Assembly: GCA_025529335.1 (NCBI GenBank)
Contig: JAMYHX010000006.1
Location: 186,001 to 250,000, forward strand
Source: Rhizopus sp. PT2906
Lineage: Eukaryota > Mucoromycota > Mucoromycetes > Mucorales > Rhizopodaceae
Reading direction: 5' to 3'
Length of the DNA stretch: 64,000 bases
The notes under the pieces are model-generated. The model saw only the letters and a list, made by a program, of their open reading frames with translations, was not told the origin of the DNA and searched no databases. Each line of letters begins with the position of its first letter. Position 1 is the stretch's first letter. The position numbers were made by a program, and so were the translations under genes. Positions 34,964 through 46,240 of the stretch are shown here, in pieces.

Positions 34964-36671
34964 ATGACAACGCCAGCAATCCGTCCACTGCCCACAGATA
35001 TACTCGATCTTGTCTTTCAGCACACAGAAAGAACAACTCTTAAAGAATGTCGGCTTGTTTGCGTATCGTGGTATCTTTTAACTACACCGTATCTTTTTCA
35101 TAGTATTCAAATCAACAACACGCCTCAAATTGACGAATTCATAGACTTTCACGAAAATCCAGCATCTGATCAACTTGTTCCATTTGGAAAATATGTCAGA
35201 AGGGTCACTTCTGGTGAAGGCAAAGGGATGGCTGATAAGAACATATCCTTAGAAAAACTTCAAATATTGTCCCGAGGTTACATCGGTTAGCATTTCTATG
35301 GCTGCTTGTAGAGGCAGCTTGTATCATTACTTACTTGAAGTTGATGATAATATAAAATGGAAGCTTCATAGACTTGATCAGAATACTGAAAATCAAACGT
35401 TTACATTGGATTATTACTACAAGTATAAAGGCACCATCAAGGTCATAAGATGGCCCACAGGTGTTAAAGATTTTCATTTTGTAATAGACTTTCCGTTACT
35501 AGAAGAACTGGCTTTATCTTCGACAGTGGTTATCGCAGACATACAGGATTTCATGCTCACTTGTAATGCATGCTCCAATTTAACCGAGCTAGACCTGTAT
35601 ACCAACATGAACGATAATGTAAGACTAGTAGCTGGTTTTGCTGCATGTCTCTCATTGAAAGCCCTAAATGTTAAATGTCGTTCGTTGATACCCAAGGTAT
35701 TGATTGATTATATTACTGCAAGTTTGGTCAGCCTTTCAAATGTAACCTTTTGGATGAAAATAACATCGATACAAGCAAACATTGGTGAAATCTATAAGCA
35801 GCTAGATGATTTTTTGTTTACACCTCAGAAGAAGGTAGCTTCTTTAACATTAAAAGTACAAACAAGTTACAGAGATGATAATGAACAAATATATACAATG
35901 ATTGACGAATGTCTCAACGTCGCCTGCCGCCCTTCTAAGCTTAAAGCGTGTAATTCTATTAAATGGATAGTAACCGGTTCATCAATGATAACCATAGATT
36001 TATGCAAGTCATGGAACCACACAATCGAATGCCAAATCAGCTTACCCTCACATTTGTTTATTTACCTTGTGAAAAGAAATGATTTTACAAGTAGTAAAAT
36101 GCCAAACTTTCATAAAATGTGCTTAGATGTAGAATATAGGGGGCTCCCCATATCAGAAATTGTCATTTTATTTATAGAAAAGGCATATAACTTGCAAGAA
36201 TTGACTTTTTGCTGGTACAGCTTAAAGAATACTCATGGCTGTGTTTATAAAGCAGTACAGGTTTTGCGTCTTGAAAACATCACTTTTTGTCTTGGTTTTT
36301 TCACGACACTTGTTATGTCTTTTCCTAACTTGAAAGAGTTACATCTGTACAAAGTCGAAATGCGGAGCGGTGCTGGCAAATGTAAAGACAAGGTGATAAA
36401 CTTGGATGATCTATACTTGGAAAAATTATCATTGACTACCAATAAAAGGCTTGATTCTGCAAAAATTCCACCGGTAGAGATTATATGTGTAGAAATACAG
36501 AAAAGGAGCCAGTATATCAAAGTACGCGCTGACAGGATTCCAAAGCCTATAGCAAATGAAGAGGGGGCTGCGCTCTGGAAGAGCTCGTCTGTTAATCGTA
36601 CATATCTCAGAATGCATAGTGCTCCTGCTCGTTTTGAGCTGAACAATGTTTATATTGAACTGATGATATAG
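34964..36671 (+). pseudogene. F-box protein gene with a frameshift (tandem copy 1)
   Basis: The N-terminal F-box reads LPTDILDLVFQHTERTTLKE then CRLVCVSWYLLTTPYLFHSI. The frame breaks near 35264-35270: EKLQI runs into LSRGYIG and a stop, while the shifted frame continues as CPEVTSVSISMAACRGSLYH, matching VVYCPNIEAIYLG of the next gene. The interval is 1708 nt, one more than a multiple of three, so one inserted (or two deleted) bases explain it and no GT-AG intron fits. The downstream frame of about 460 codons is otherwise intact, so this may be a recent null allele or a sequence error. F-box proteins present substrates to SCF ubiquitin ligases; the C-terminal part would choose the substrate. 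Confidence 0.72.
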
Positions 36672-36825
36672 TAATAAAAAAGTTCTTTTTCTTTATCAAC
36701 ACAAAATCAATGAGAATTTATTTTCATTTATAGCAAAAAAGGCAAACATAGGCCTGCTATAAATTTTTCATTCCCTAAAAAAAAAAGAAGCTCTTGTTAT
36801 TATTTTATGCTCACAATGTTTAATA

Positions 36826-38556
36826 ATGTCAACTATTCAACATCTACCTATGGCTGTACTTGAGCTTATTTTCAAGGAAATAAAAGTACCAGAAGACATA
36901 AAGAACTGCAAGTCAGTCTGTATCAATTGGTACTTTTTTTTTACAAGGATGCTGTTTGAAAAGATTACTCTGTACAGTCATCATGACCTTCAACAATACT
37001 TGCAACTGATTACACAGCATCAGCCTGATAATAATAGATTAGCACAAGTAGGTGAATACGCTACTCAACTGTCTCTTCAGTTTATCTGTGGAAACTCGTG
37101 CATATCACGCAAAGACTTTGAGAAACTAGTCGTATACTGTCCAAACATTGAGGCCATTTACTTGGGTCCACGTCTTTTCGATGATTGTATCTCAGCCTAT
37201 TTGCTTGATATTGACGACAGCGTAAAATGGAGACTACGGATCATTAGTAGCTGTGATTTTGATCATGTCAATATGACCGTCGATCACTTTTACAAATATA
37301 AAGATTCTATCACTCAACTTTATGCTCCTCCTGTGTTTAAAGACGTATCCTTCTTGACATCATTTCCGTCGCTTCAAAGGTTGTGGATGTCACAGCATTT
37401 CTCCATCAATACAATGCAGGATTTTATATTTATCTTTGACGCCTGTCCTAAATTGATTGAATTGGAGGTGAATATTGCCATAGAAACATGTTCAAAAGTA
37501 GTTCCGATTGTTCATACCACATACCCTTACTTGAAGACACTCACCATCAAAAACTACGCACAGCGCACATCAAAGGCATTCATTAATTATATTACCCAGC
37601 GATTCGTCAATCTCTCCAACTTGTGCTTACGGATCACGCATTTGCCTACACAGATAGTTCATGACAAAGCATTTGACCAGCTATTGGATTTTTTCTTTAA
37701 ACAAACTAAACGATCCTTCTCAATTCGGTTATTTATAAGCAATCATTCAGGAACTGATGCAGACACTACAATAGGTACTATTGTCTGTAACTATCTAAAT
37801 GCTGTTTTCAGATCAACTCCCAATGTATATAATGACTTGTCAATCTATGGAGCACGTCCAGAACACAAACAGACTGAAATATCTTTTTATCTTGAAGAAA
37901 AGACCAACGGACAACTAAACCAAACGGCTACACTGTACGATCCTCGTTTTGCCCAAGAGTTTGGATTGATCCCATATTTGGAAAGTGTAGCAAGCCGTGT
38001 ACATAGACTATTAGTGGCTGATAGTTACCACCGACAAAAACTCATTCCATCCGATATTTGGTCTTTTGTTGAAAGATGCTACCGACTTGAAAAGCTGCAA
38101 TTGGAATTTTACAGCTTGACAAATACTCAGAACTGCATCAACAGATCTATTCGACATGTAGTCATATCCAAAGCAGTGGTGTCTTCAACCTTTTTTAAAT
38201 CTTTGGCAGCTAGTTTCCCAAATTTGAAAGAGCTTCATGTAGAATACACTCGAGCCAAGGTTGAAATATCCTTTCCTACTTGTTTAGACATCAATCTGGC
38301 TGATTTGAATCTTGATGTTCTGTACATAAACAGACTGTGCTTGATAGGTATCAATTTTGACAAGACAGATGAGATCGTCTTGGTGGAAACCTCTGAGACG
38401 TCTACATGTTTGAAGATAAGCTACGATTGTGATACAGAAGACTACATAGTCACTAAAGTAGAAGAAAGGGATGACAGAGATTATGTAATGCGAATAAGCT
38501 GTCAAAAGATACACACACTCGAAATGTTTAACGTGCGTTTTGCTTTGGACACATAA
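36826..38556 (+). CDS. F-box protein (tandem copy 2), leucine-rich C-terminal region
   Basis: Single exon of 576 residues. F-box at about residues 5-45 (LPMAVLELIFKEIKVPEDIK, CKSVCINWYFFFTRMLFEKI). The remainder has irregular leucine-rich units (FPSLQRLWMS, FPNLKELHVEY) resembling fungal F-box/LRR proteins. It aligns along its length with the preceding frameshifted gene (for example DIDDSVKWRL against EVDDNIKWKL; CINRSIRHVVISKAVV against CVYKAVQVLRLENITF), so the pair arose by tandem duplication. It probably acts as an SCF adaptor; the substrate is unknown. Confidence 0.85.
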   Translation: MSTIQHLPMAVLELIFKEIKVPEDIKNCKSVCINWYFFFTRMLFEKITLYSHHDLQQYLQLITQHQPDNNRLAQVGEYATQLSLQFICGNSCISRKDFEKLVVYCPNIEAIYLGPRLFDDCISAYLLDIDDSVKWRLRIISSCDFDHVNMTVDHFYKYKDSITQLYAPPVFKDVSFLTSFPSLQRLWMSQHFSINTMQDFIFIFDACPKLIELEVNIAIETCSKVVPIVHTTYPYLKTLTIKNYAQRTSKAFINYITQRFVNLSNLCLRITHLPTQIVHDKAFDQLLDFFFKQTKRSFSIRLFISNHSGTDADTTIGTIVCNYLNAVFRSTPNVYNDLSIYGARPEHKQTEISFYLEEKTNGQLNQTATLYDPRFAQEFGLIPYLESVASRVHRLLVADSYHRQKLIPSDIWSFVERCYRLEKLQLEFYSLTNTQNCINRSIRHVVISKAVVSSTFFKSLAASFPNLKELHVEYTRAKVEISFPTCLDINLADLNLDVLYINRLCLIGINFDKTDEIVLVETSETSTCLKISYDCDTEDYIVTKVEERDDRDYVMRISCQKIHTLEMFNVRFALDT

Positions 38557-38834
38557 CTTTTTTTTTTGAAATAAAGAATAAAGAGATGGAATACACAAGA
38601 GAGTATCAAATCCTTTATAGTATTACATTCATATGAGCCCATCACTACTTGCCACGTATGATATACACATTGTGTGACACTCAGATATACCTTTCCAAGT
38701 AGATGAAATAACATGACGAATTTCAAGCAAGTGATCTGATTGGCTTGGATTGCTTGAGTTCATTCAATCCAAGGCACACAGTTCCACAATAAATATAGCA
38801 TCTATTTTTATAGATAAAATATGTGTCTATAATA

Positions 38835-39107
38835 ATGAATAACAATAAAGTCCTTTTACTACTCATAACTATTCCCTTCCTCTTTATTTGGTATCATCGT
38901 GTATTCTCGAAAACAAACAATAAGATCGGAGATTAATAATTTAGCATGAATTCAGATTGGTTACCAGACAATGTCGCAAATAATAAATTGACCAATGAAA
39001 AAGTAGGATCTATTCGATCTGCTTTATCCCAATCTCTTACTACTGTTTGTAACCCTCATTCTATAGAATTCTACAAGGAAAAGAAAAAAGGAAAAGATAT
39101 AAAATAG
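38835..39107 (+). CDS. Predicted small single-pass membrane protein (71 aa)
   Basis: Exons 38835-38898 and 38956-39107 joined by a 57-bp GTGTAT...TTCAG intron. An N-terminal hydrophobic helix (VLLLLITIPFLFIWY) is followed by a hydrophilic tail rich in Lys at the end (FYKEKKKGKDIK). The size and the N-in/out single helix with charged tail resemble small mitochondrial or ER assembly factors, but I do not recognise it. Without splicing the first frame would encode only 33 residues. Support is the phase-correct intron and its position in a free interval between two genes. Confidence 0.45.
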
Positions 39108-39315
39108 AAGAGAGGATGATAATGAATATGGATATAGAATATTCAATTAAAAATAACTAGAATAAGTTCATAACTTGAATGTCAACAGATAAGCTTCTTT
39201 ATATCTGTGCCACTTGAACATCAATGCTTATATAGATCGATACCTTTTTAGCTTCTCTTTTTTTATTTTCTCCTTTTTTTTCTCTTTTTTTTTCATTCTC
39301 TTTACATTTGACATC

Positions 39316-41266
39316 ATGAAGGTTATTGATAAAATCAAAAAGGCTGAGGCAGAAAATAGATCCTTTTGGTCCTTTGAATACTTTCCACCCAAGACACCTC
39401 AGGTAGATATATGCTTATTACCTATAATTCATCATCTAATATGAACAACTTAGGGTGTTCAAAACCTCTATGACCGTATGGAAAGAATGCAACGTTATGG
39501 TCCTGAATTTATTGATGTCACTTGGGGTGCAGGTGGAACATCTGCTGAATTGACAACAGAGATCGTTGCCACTGCACAATCCGTATATGGTTTGGAAACA
39601 ATGATGCATTTGACATGTACAAACATGCCCATTCAACAAATTGATGACGCATTAGAGGTAGAATAACATGTTTGTATTATGAATAGCTCATTCATATGTT
39701 TTTTTTTTAGGCTGCTAAAAAGTGTGGATGTCAAAACATCTTGGCCTTACGTGGAGACCCACCCAAGGGTCAGGCCAATTGGGAATCATGTGAAGATGGA
39801 TTTGAACATGCAATTGACCTTGTCCGCTATATTCGTAAAAAGTATGGAGACTATTTCTGTATTGCTGTTGCAGGTAATTATAAGAACTCTATTCATTTTC
39901 TCTTTATTCACACAACAACACAGGCCATCCTGAGGGTCACATCGATAACCCCGATAAAGAAGACGATCTTTTGAGATTGAAAGAAAAGGTGGACGCTGGT
40001 GCCGACCTTGTTGTCACACAACTCTTTTTCGATGTAGACATGTTTATTGAATTCTATAAAAAGGCCCGTGCGATTGGTATCACTGTTCCCATCTTACCTG
40101 GTGTGTTCCCTATTCAAAACTACAGTGGACTGAAGCGAGTGATTGCATTCAACGACAACTTTGTACCACAAAAGATCTGGGATGATCTCGAACCCATCAA
40201 GGATGATGACACAGCTGTCAAGGAATATGGTATCAACCTTGCTGTTGAGTTCATCAAGCGATTCCGTGAAGTCGGTATCAACGGCTTCCATCTCTACACT
40301 TTCAACCTCGAACGATCCTCTCGTCTTGTCCTCGAGCGACTTGACCTCGTGGCTCCTCTCGAAAGTATCAAGCCTTTACCTTGGTCTCCTTCACTCAATA
40401 CCAAACGTGCCAAGGAAAATGTACGTCCTATCTTTTGGAAGAATCGTACCAAGAGCTACATCCAACGTACAGAAACATGGGATGAATTTCCTAATGGTCG
40501 ATGGGGTGACTCTCGCTCGCCTGCCTTTGGTGAATTAGATGGCTGGGGTATTAACCTTCGATACCCCGTTGAACAGTGTGTCAACATGTGGGGTACTCCC
40601 AAGTCTGTGGATGATGTTGCCCTGACCTTTGCTCGTTACTGTAAGGGCGAAATTTCCGGTATTCCTTGGAGCTCTCAGCAACTCGACCCTGAAACCGACA
40701 TCATCCGTCAGCGTTTAGCTGCCATCAACTTGCTTGGTTATTTTACTATCAACTCTCAACCTGCAGTCAATGGTGTCAAGAGCTGTCATCCCATCTATGG
40801 TTGGGGTCCCAAGAATGGATATGTCTATCAAAAGGCTTATCTCGAATTCTTTGTATCACCAGAGAAGTTGAATGAGTTGATCGACAAGATCAGTCAGAAC
40901 CCTCAAGTGACTTACTATGCTGTCAACAAACAAGGTGACCTCCGTACAAACACAACGAGTGATGAACCCAATGCTGTCACTTGGGGTGTCTTCCCTGGTA
41001 AAGAAATCGTTCAACCTACCATTGTTGAATCTGTTGCTTTCATGGCTTGGAAGGATGAAGCATTTGAACTCTGGAACCGATGGGCTCGTATTTATGAACG
41101 TGATAGTGAATCAGCCAAGCTTATTTTAGATATCACAGATAGTTACTATTTAATTAATATCGTTCACAATGATTTCCAAGATGAAAACGGTATTTGGAGA
41201 TTATTTGACTTGGAAATCGATGGTGAAATCTCTCGTAAATTATTACAGTCAAGCGTTGCTCGTTAA
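39316..41266 (+). CDS. Methylenetetrahydrofolate reductase
   Basis: Exons 39316-39402, 39454-39657, 39711-39873 and 39924-41266 give 598 residues, the standard eukaryotic length. The N-terminal flavin-binding barrel shows FWSFEYFPPKTPQ, DVTWGAGGTSAELT, LALRGDPPKG and DAGADLVVTQLFFDVDMF. The C-terminal regulatory domain, which binds AdoMet in many eukaryotes, begins around NGRWGDSRSPAFG. It reduces 5,10-methylene-THF to 5-methyl-THF with NAD(P)H and FAD, supplying methyl groups to methionine synthesis in the cytosol. Fungi usually hold two isoforms (Met12/Met13 type). Which one this is cannot be told from the window alone. Confidence 0.96.
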
Positions 41267-41743
41267 GCAATATTGTATAATCCCTCATTGTATTCAACAT
41301 GCCTCCCCTCATATATATACATTTTTACACTATATACATATGTACACAAATCTGAAGTTTTGAAAACTCATTGTTAATAGTATTCAACTACCATAAAATT
41401 TAATATAAAGGTTTTTAACCTAAATTTGAACGGTTCAAACAATTATCTTGATACATTCGATTGTTATAACATAACGAAGTTTTGCATTTATACAAGAGAT
41501 GCTTTTAAGGTCCATATATCATTTGTTATCAAGTACATATAGTAGCCACTAGCATAGCATAGATAAATAGCCACATTGACCACATTTATCATACTGACAA
41601 CATCAATATTCCCTATAAAACTCTCATACAAGCTTAATTTAATAATATTCAGCTCTTTTTATAAATAGTTTGCAAGTCATCAACTTAATAGCCTTTTTAA
41701 ATTACAACTAGAGCTGAATATAATAACTACTGGAACTTGGGAT
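41267..41743. other. MTHFR 3' flank and leader of the Tc1-like element
   Basis: The right half (from about 41570) resembles 29220-29400 in several ordered blocks (GACAACAT(C/T)AAT, CCTATAAA(A/G)CTCTCAT, AATAATATTC, GTCATC(A/G)A(C/G)TTAAT) and is probably part of the adjacent dead element. No gene is seen. Confidence 0.4.
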
Positions 41744-42830
41744 ATGCCCGCGCCTAACGATAGTCCTAAGCCAAACGATATCATCATCAACGATGATAAT
41801 CTCATTCAACATATTAAAAACAAGGTAATAATAGATATATGCCTTTGAATTAATTGAAGCTGACCCTTTATTTTAGTAAAGCTGCAAAGATTCTATCGAT
41901 GAGATTGGAATCAGTACCCTCAGTTGCGCTACTGTACTTCTCAACTTCTGGCTGGTGCGATTTTAGTGGAAGGAAGAACGGCAATTTTGCTAAATACCAT
42001 TGAACCTTACTCTCGAGATTCGCTCTTAGATGCCCATCATGAAAAAAAGCTGTCCGGTTTCACTTCATCATTTCCTTGTTTGTCTGGCCAATATGGCTAC
42101 TTATTTCAAGGCTTGTTCGAAGAAGATCAGCAAGATATAGGTATAATTGGCAACGAAAGCTGAATAGTCAGTTGATTGATTTAGCCAACCTCATTTGTAA
42201 CAAGAAAGAAAATGAAAAAAAGATGGCCGATTGTATTAAAGAGTTCTACTCTGTTTACGCGTCCTTCCTTCACTCCCTCTTAAGTTGTTTATATGATATG
42301 GTATCGATTATTTACTACCCGATATGTTTCACGAAACAAACAGTTTAAATTCTTTAAGACCTTTTAATAAGTGGCAGTGGAAAAAGAGAAAAAAAAAATT
42401 AAATGGTAAAAAAGTGGTTGTTAATGGTAGAGTAGAAACCAGTTCTGCTCATTTTATGAGCTATTTAAATTGTATTATAGATTGTTTAGATAGAAATGGC
42501 TCACATGGCTATTATCTGGTAATGGATAACGCCGCTATTCATAAGTCTGCTGTTATCAGAGCATTAATCAAAGAAAGAAGCTATAAATCTATTTATCTGC
42601 TTGCTTACTCTCCCTTCCTCAACCCAGTTGAAGAGTTTTTGGTCTAAAGTAAAGAGTGATATCAAAAGAAATCCATTTGACACAGGCGATCTTTTGACTA
42701 GAGTTGGTTACAAATGTAACGTTACAAGATTGTCGTGAATGAATTCGTCACAATCCTTAAAGCCTCCTAATATACAAATGTTTGAAAATAAACTTGGTAA
42801 AGCACCCGCAGTAAACACTGAAAGGCTATC
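41744..42830 (+). mobile_element. Inactive Tc1/mariner-like (IS630 family) transposon remnant
   Basis: A start MPAPNDSPKPNDIIINDDN at 41744 is followed by an intron-like gap, then broken frames (41924-42163, 42076-42348). It ends with the DDE core SHGYYLVMDNAAIHKSAVIR and YSPFLNPVEEF. This D-N-A-x-x-H ... SP-x-LNP-x-E pattern is the second Asp and final acidic region of IS630/Tc1/mariner transposases. The frame shifts by one T within EEF(W)SKVKSDIK near 42640, and further stops occur upstream. Terminal repeats were not identified, so the ends are approximate. Confidence 0.75.
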
Positions 42831-43097
42831 TAATGCATCAAAGTAAGAGCCAGTTAACGTTGCAGGCTATCCATGATGCAGGTAAAATATTAAGGAACCA
42901 GTCGATTGTTTACAAATCACTTACTATTGCTAATTGTCTACAACTTTACTGTATTTCCTTTAAAAGACTTTTATTGGCTGATCATCCGGATAAACCAAAC
43001 GGCAACTTTAAAAACGAAAGCCAGTTTAACTCTTTGTCTCTCTTCTCAGGGGGAGGACTTTTTTTCTTTTTTTCTTTTCTATTTTTATTTGTAAAAA

Positions 43098-46000
43098 ATG
43101 TCCATTGCAATGCAGAAGCATCGGCAAAAGCCGTTAAGCACTGCAACTGTTGTTGATCGGTCATTCAAAGGAATCTCATTAGCATGGCTGCTTATCTGTG
43201 CAAGTACCTTCTTGGGCATGTACTTTTCTTTCTGTCTTCACTACCGCTTACCTTCCCCTACAAACCAACTTGGCTTTAGTCCAGAGACGAGCCTATCTGA
43301 ATTTTCTGAAAAGAACGCAATAGAGACCATATCCTATTTGAGCGAAACCATCGGCTACCGTAAGTTTAAAATAGAGAGAGAGTTTACACATAACCTATAT
43401 AACGTGTGTATAAAGGAACTATTGATTGATACGTGTGTGGTATATAGGCATTGTTGGCACAGTAGAAGAACAACAGTCTTATGACTATATCAATCATGTT
43501 ATCCAACAATATCAGCATGAGGCAAAAGGAATTCCCGGGTCTCCAAAGTTTGACATTTGGTTCCAACAAGGCTCGAGTTCACATCGATTTGATATTATGG
43601 ACAAGAGTAAGGAAGAAGAGAATAACGATTAGCTAATGTGTTGATATATCTGTTGTATTAGTGGTTCTGAAAGCATATACCAATGTGACAAACATCATCG
43701 TTCGTCTCTCCTGTCCTATCAATCCTGAACACCCTGAGGATCGTTCCTGTGAGGATAATGCAATTTTGTTAAACGCACATTTTGATACAACCCTAGGATC
43801 TCCTGGAGCAACAGATGATGGTTCAGGTATTGCTGTCATGATGGAACTCATTCGGGTCTTGAGCAAGCGCGATTGGTCATCTCATAAAAATGCCGTTGTA
43901 TTCCGTAAGTAACAGTACATCCTTTCTACATTTGGTATCCCCTTAACACGTCATATGTAGTGTTTAATGGAGCAGAAGAATCTTTGCAAGATGCATCACA
44001 CGCTTTCATTACTATGCACGAGCTTCGAAACACGTAAGATCCATCCATCTTGTTTATATCCCACTAACGAATGAGGTTTCATGCAGAATTCGCTCAGTTG
44101 TAAATATCGATGCTTGCGGTACAACAGGTAGAGAGATTTTATTTCAAGCTAACTCAAAGGAAATGGTGGAAGCATATAGACAAGTGCCTTATCCACATGG
44201 CACCGTTATGGTACTTTATCAGAAAAAAGATAAAGATAAACGACTAATTAGACAATAGGCAAATGATGTGTTTCGTACTGGCTTGATTCTATCAGATACA
44301 GATTTTAGACAATTTGTGCAATATGGAAACTTGACTGGTATTGACATGGCTATCTACAAGAACTCATACTTGTATCATACCCACCTTGATATCCCTCGAT
44401 ACCTCGAGCCTGGTGCCATACAACATCTTGGTGAAAACACGTTAGCCATTGTGAACTATTTAGCACAAAATGCATCATTAGAAGATATCAAGCCTTCAAG
44501 TGAAGTTGTCTTTTTTGATTTCCAAGGTCTCTTCTTTTTCGTCTATACCTGGGCAACAGCGTATGCGCTTCAAATGTCCACGGTTGTACTAGCTACTGCT
44601 TATTTTGGATATGTCACCTTAAAGACACACCGATCTTCTCCCTATCGTTCTGTATCCTCCATTTTGATTTCTTATGCCAAGTCCACGATATCTGTTTTTG
44701 CAAGTATGATCAGCGCTCTTTTATTGCCTGTGACCGTGGCCCTTCTGATCACCTCTGACGCCTTTAACCGACACATGGCATGGTTTAAACACGAATGGTA
44801 TGGTGCTCTCATATTCAGTCCTACTGGCCTTGTAGGAGCCTATGCTGTCCAATACCTGTTCTATCAACTACCTGGACCTGCTCACTTTGATATGGAATAC
44901 GGCACCTTTAACTCACTCATGCTCTGTTTCGCTATCTCTACCTTCCTTTCTACCTTGACAGGCGTCGCAAGCTCATACATCTTTTGGCTCTACTGTCTTG
45001 TCTTACTTGCCGCCTGTGTAATGAACGAATGTCTCCTTCGTCCAGCACCCTCCAAGATTTATCTGCCTCAAGTAAGCCACGTCGCTTATTCCGTCACCAG
45101 CTTCGTCCTGGCTTTCCTTTACGCAGACTACGCTTATGCCCTGGTAGATCTCTTTGTGCCCCTGACGGGCCGTATGGGTGTAGACACCCCCGTGGACGTG
45201 ATTGTTGCTGTTATTTACGGTATGATCGTCTTTATGGTCTCCATTCCTTCGATCGCACATGTTCATCGCTTTGGAAAGGCGGTGATTAAGAAAATGGTGA
45301 TCCTCTTACTCTTATTCCAAACCGCTGTATTGGCGGCTGTTTATATCGGTGGTGGTACTTTTGGCGGCTGGGCTTTTCCTTATGACGAATTACACCCAAA
45401 GCGATTGTAAGAAAACTTTTATTCATTGATTGATAACTGACATGAGAGTATTAGGTTTATTCAGCAGTTGAAGAACTTGACCTCGGGCGAAATCACTGTC
45501 GGCGTAGCTCAAGCAGATCACGGTCCTTACATTCAAACCGTTGTCGATACGCTTGAACATAGACTTGGCGTAAAGGCAGAGACTCGCCGTGCACCTGATC
45601 ATATGAACGATTGGGACTCAATCTATCCGTTTAGCGCATTCTTGGGAGGATATCGATTCGATGTAGAGCCTTATATCCGTTCGACAGGTAACTTTACCGA
45701 ACAACCCTTGGTAGAGGCCTTACCTGGTCCTTTCCCGGAGATGAAGGTGTATAACGACACCTTTGATCCTCAGACTGGCATTCGCTCTTTCTCTATTGTT
45801 TGCTATGCGCCCACGTATACCTGGACTGTGGCGGCATTTGATGGTCATGTGGTTGATTGGAGCATTCAGGACGAAGATCCTCTGCCAACGCCTTCCCATT
45901 ATGTTGTTCGTCACGTCAGTGGATATGGAAATGATGGATGGACCATAGACTTGTCTTTCAAGGTACCTGAAGAAGAGTATGAGCAAGCATTAGAAAACAA

Positions 46001-46169
46001 ATGGAAAGTGCGTTTTGAATTTACAGCATTAGAAAAGGAAAGCTTTGCTGGGCGAGGCGAAGAGCGCTTGATTGGTAACGTGGGCATCATGTCTGTGGTT
46101 AAGGAAGCATTGCCTATCTGGACATCAACTACTTGGCTCAGTTCAGTTGTAAAGGTGTGGGAACTTTAG
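43098..46169 (+). CDS. ER-type M28 metallopeptidase (ERMP1/Fxna-like)
   Basis: Exons 43098-43359, 43448-43606, 43662-43904, 43961-44033, 44087-44210, 44259-45406 and 45455-46169 give 907 residues, close to the human ERMP1 length. One N-terminal membrane helix precedes the lumenal M28 domain. Zinc ligands can be seen: His in LNAHFD (about 180), Asp in GATDDGSG (about 190), Glu in FNGAEES (about 226) and His in YHTHLD (about 328). Then come about eight membrane helices and a lumenal C-terminal domain. Family knowledge: ER or vacuolar membrane aminopeptidases of this type process unknown substrates. The all-ligand set implies an active enzyme. Convergent with the PAGM gene, 71 bases apart. Confidence 0.92.
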
Positions 46170-46240
46170 ATTTAAAGAATAAAAAATATGTATTTATAAA
46201 AAAAAAAAAAAGAAAGAGTGCGCTTTTATTGTTCTTTTTC

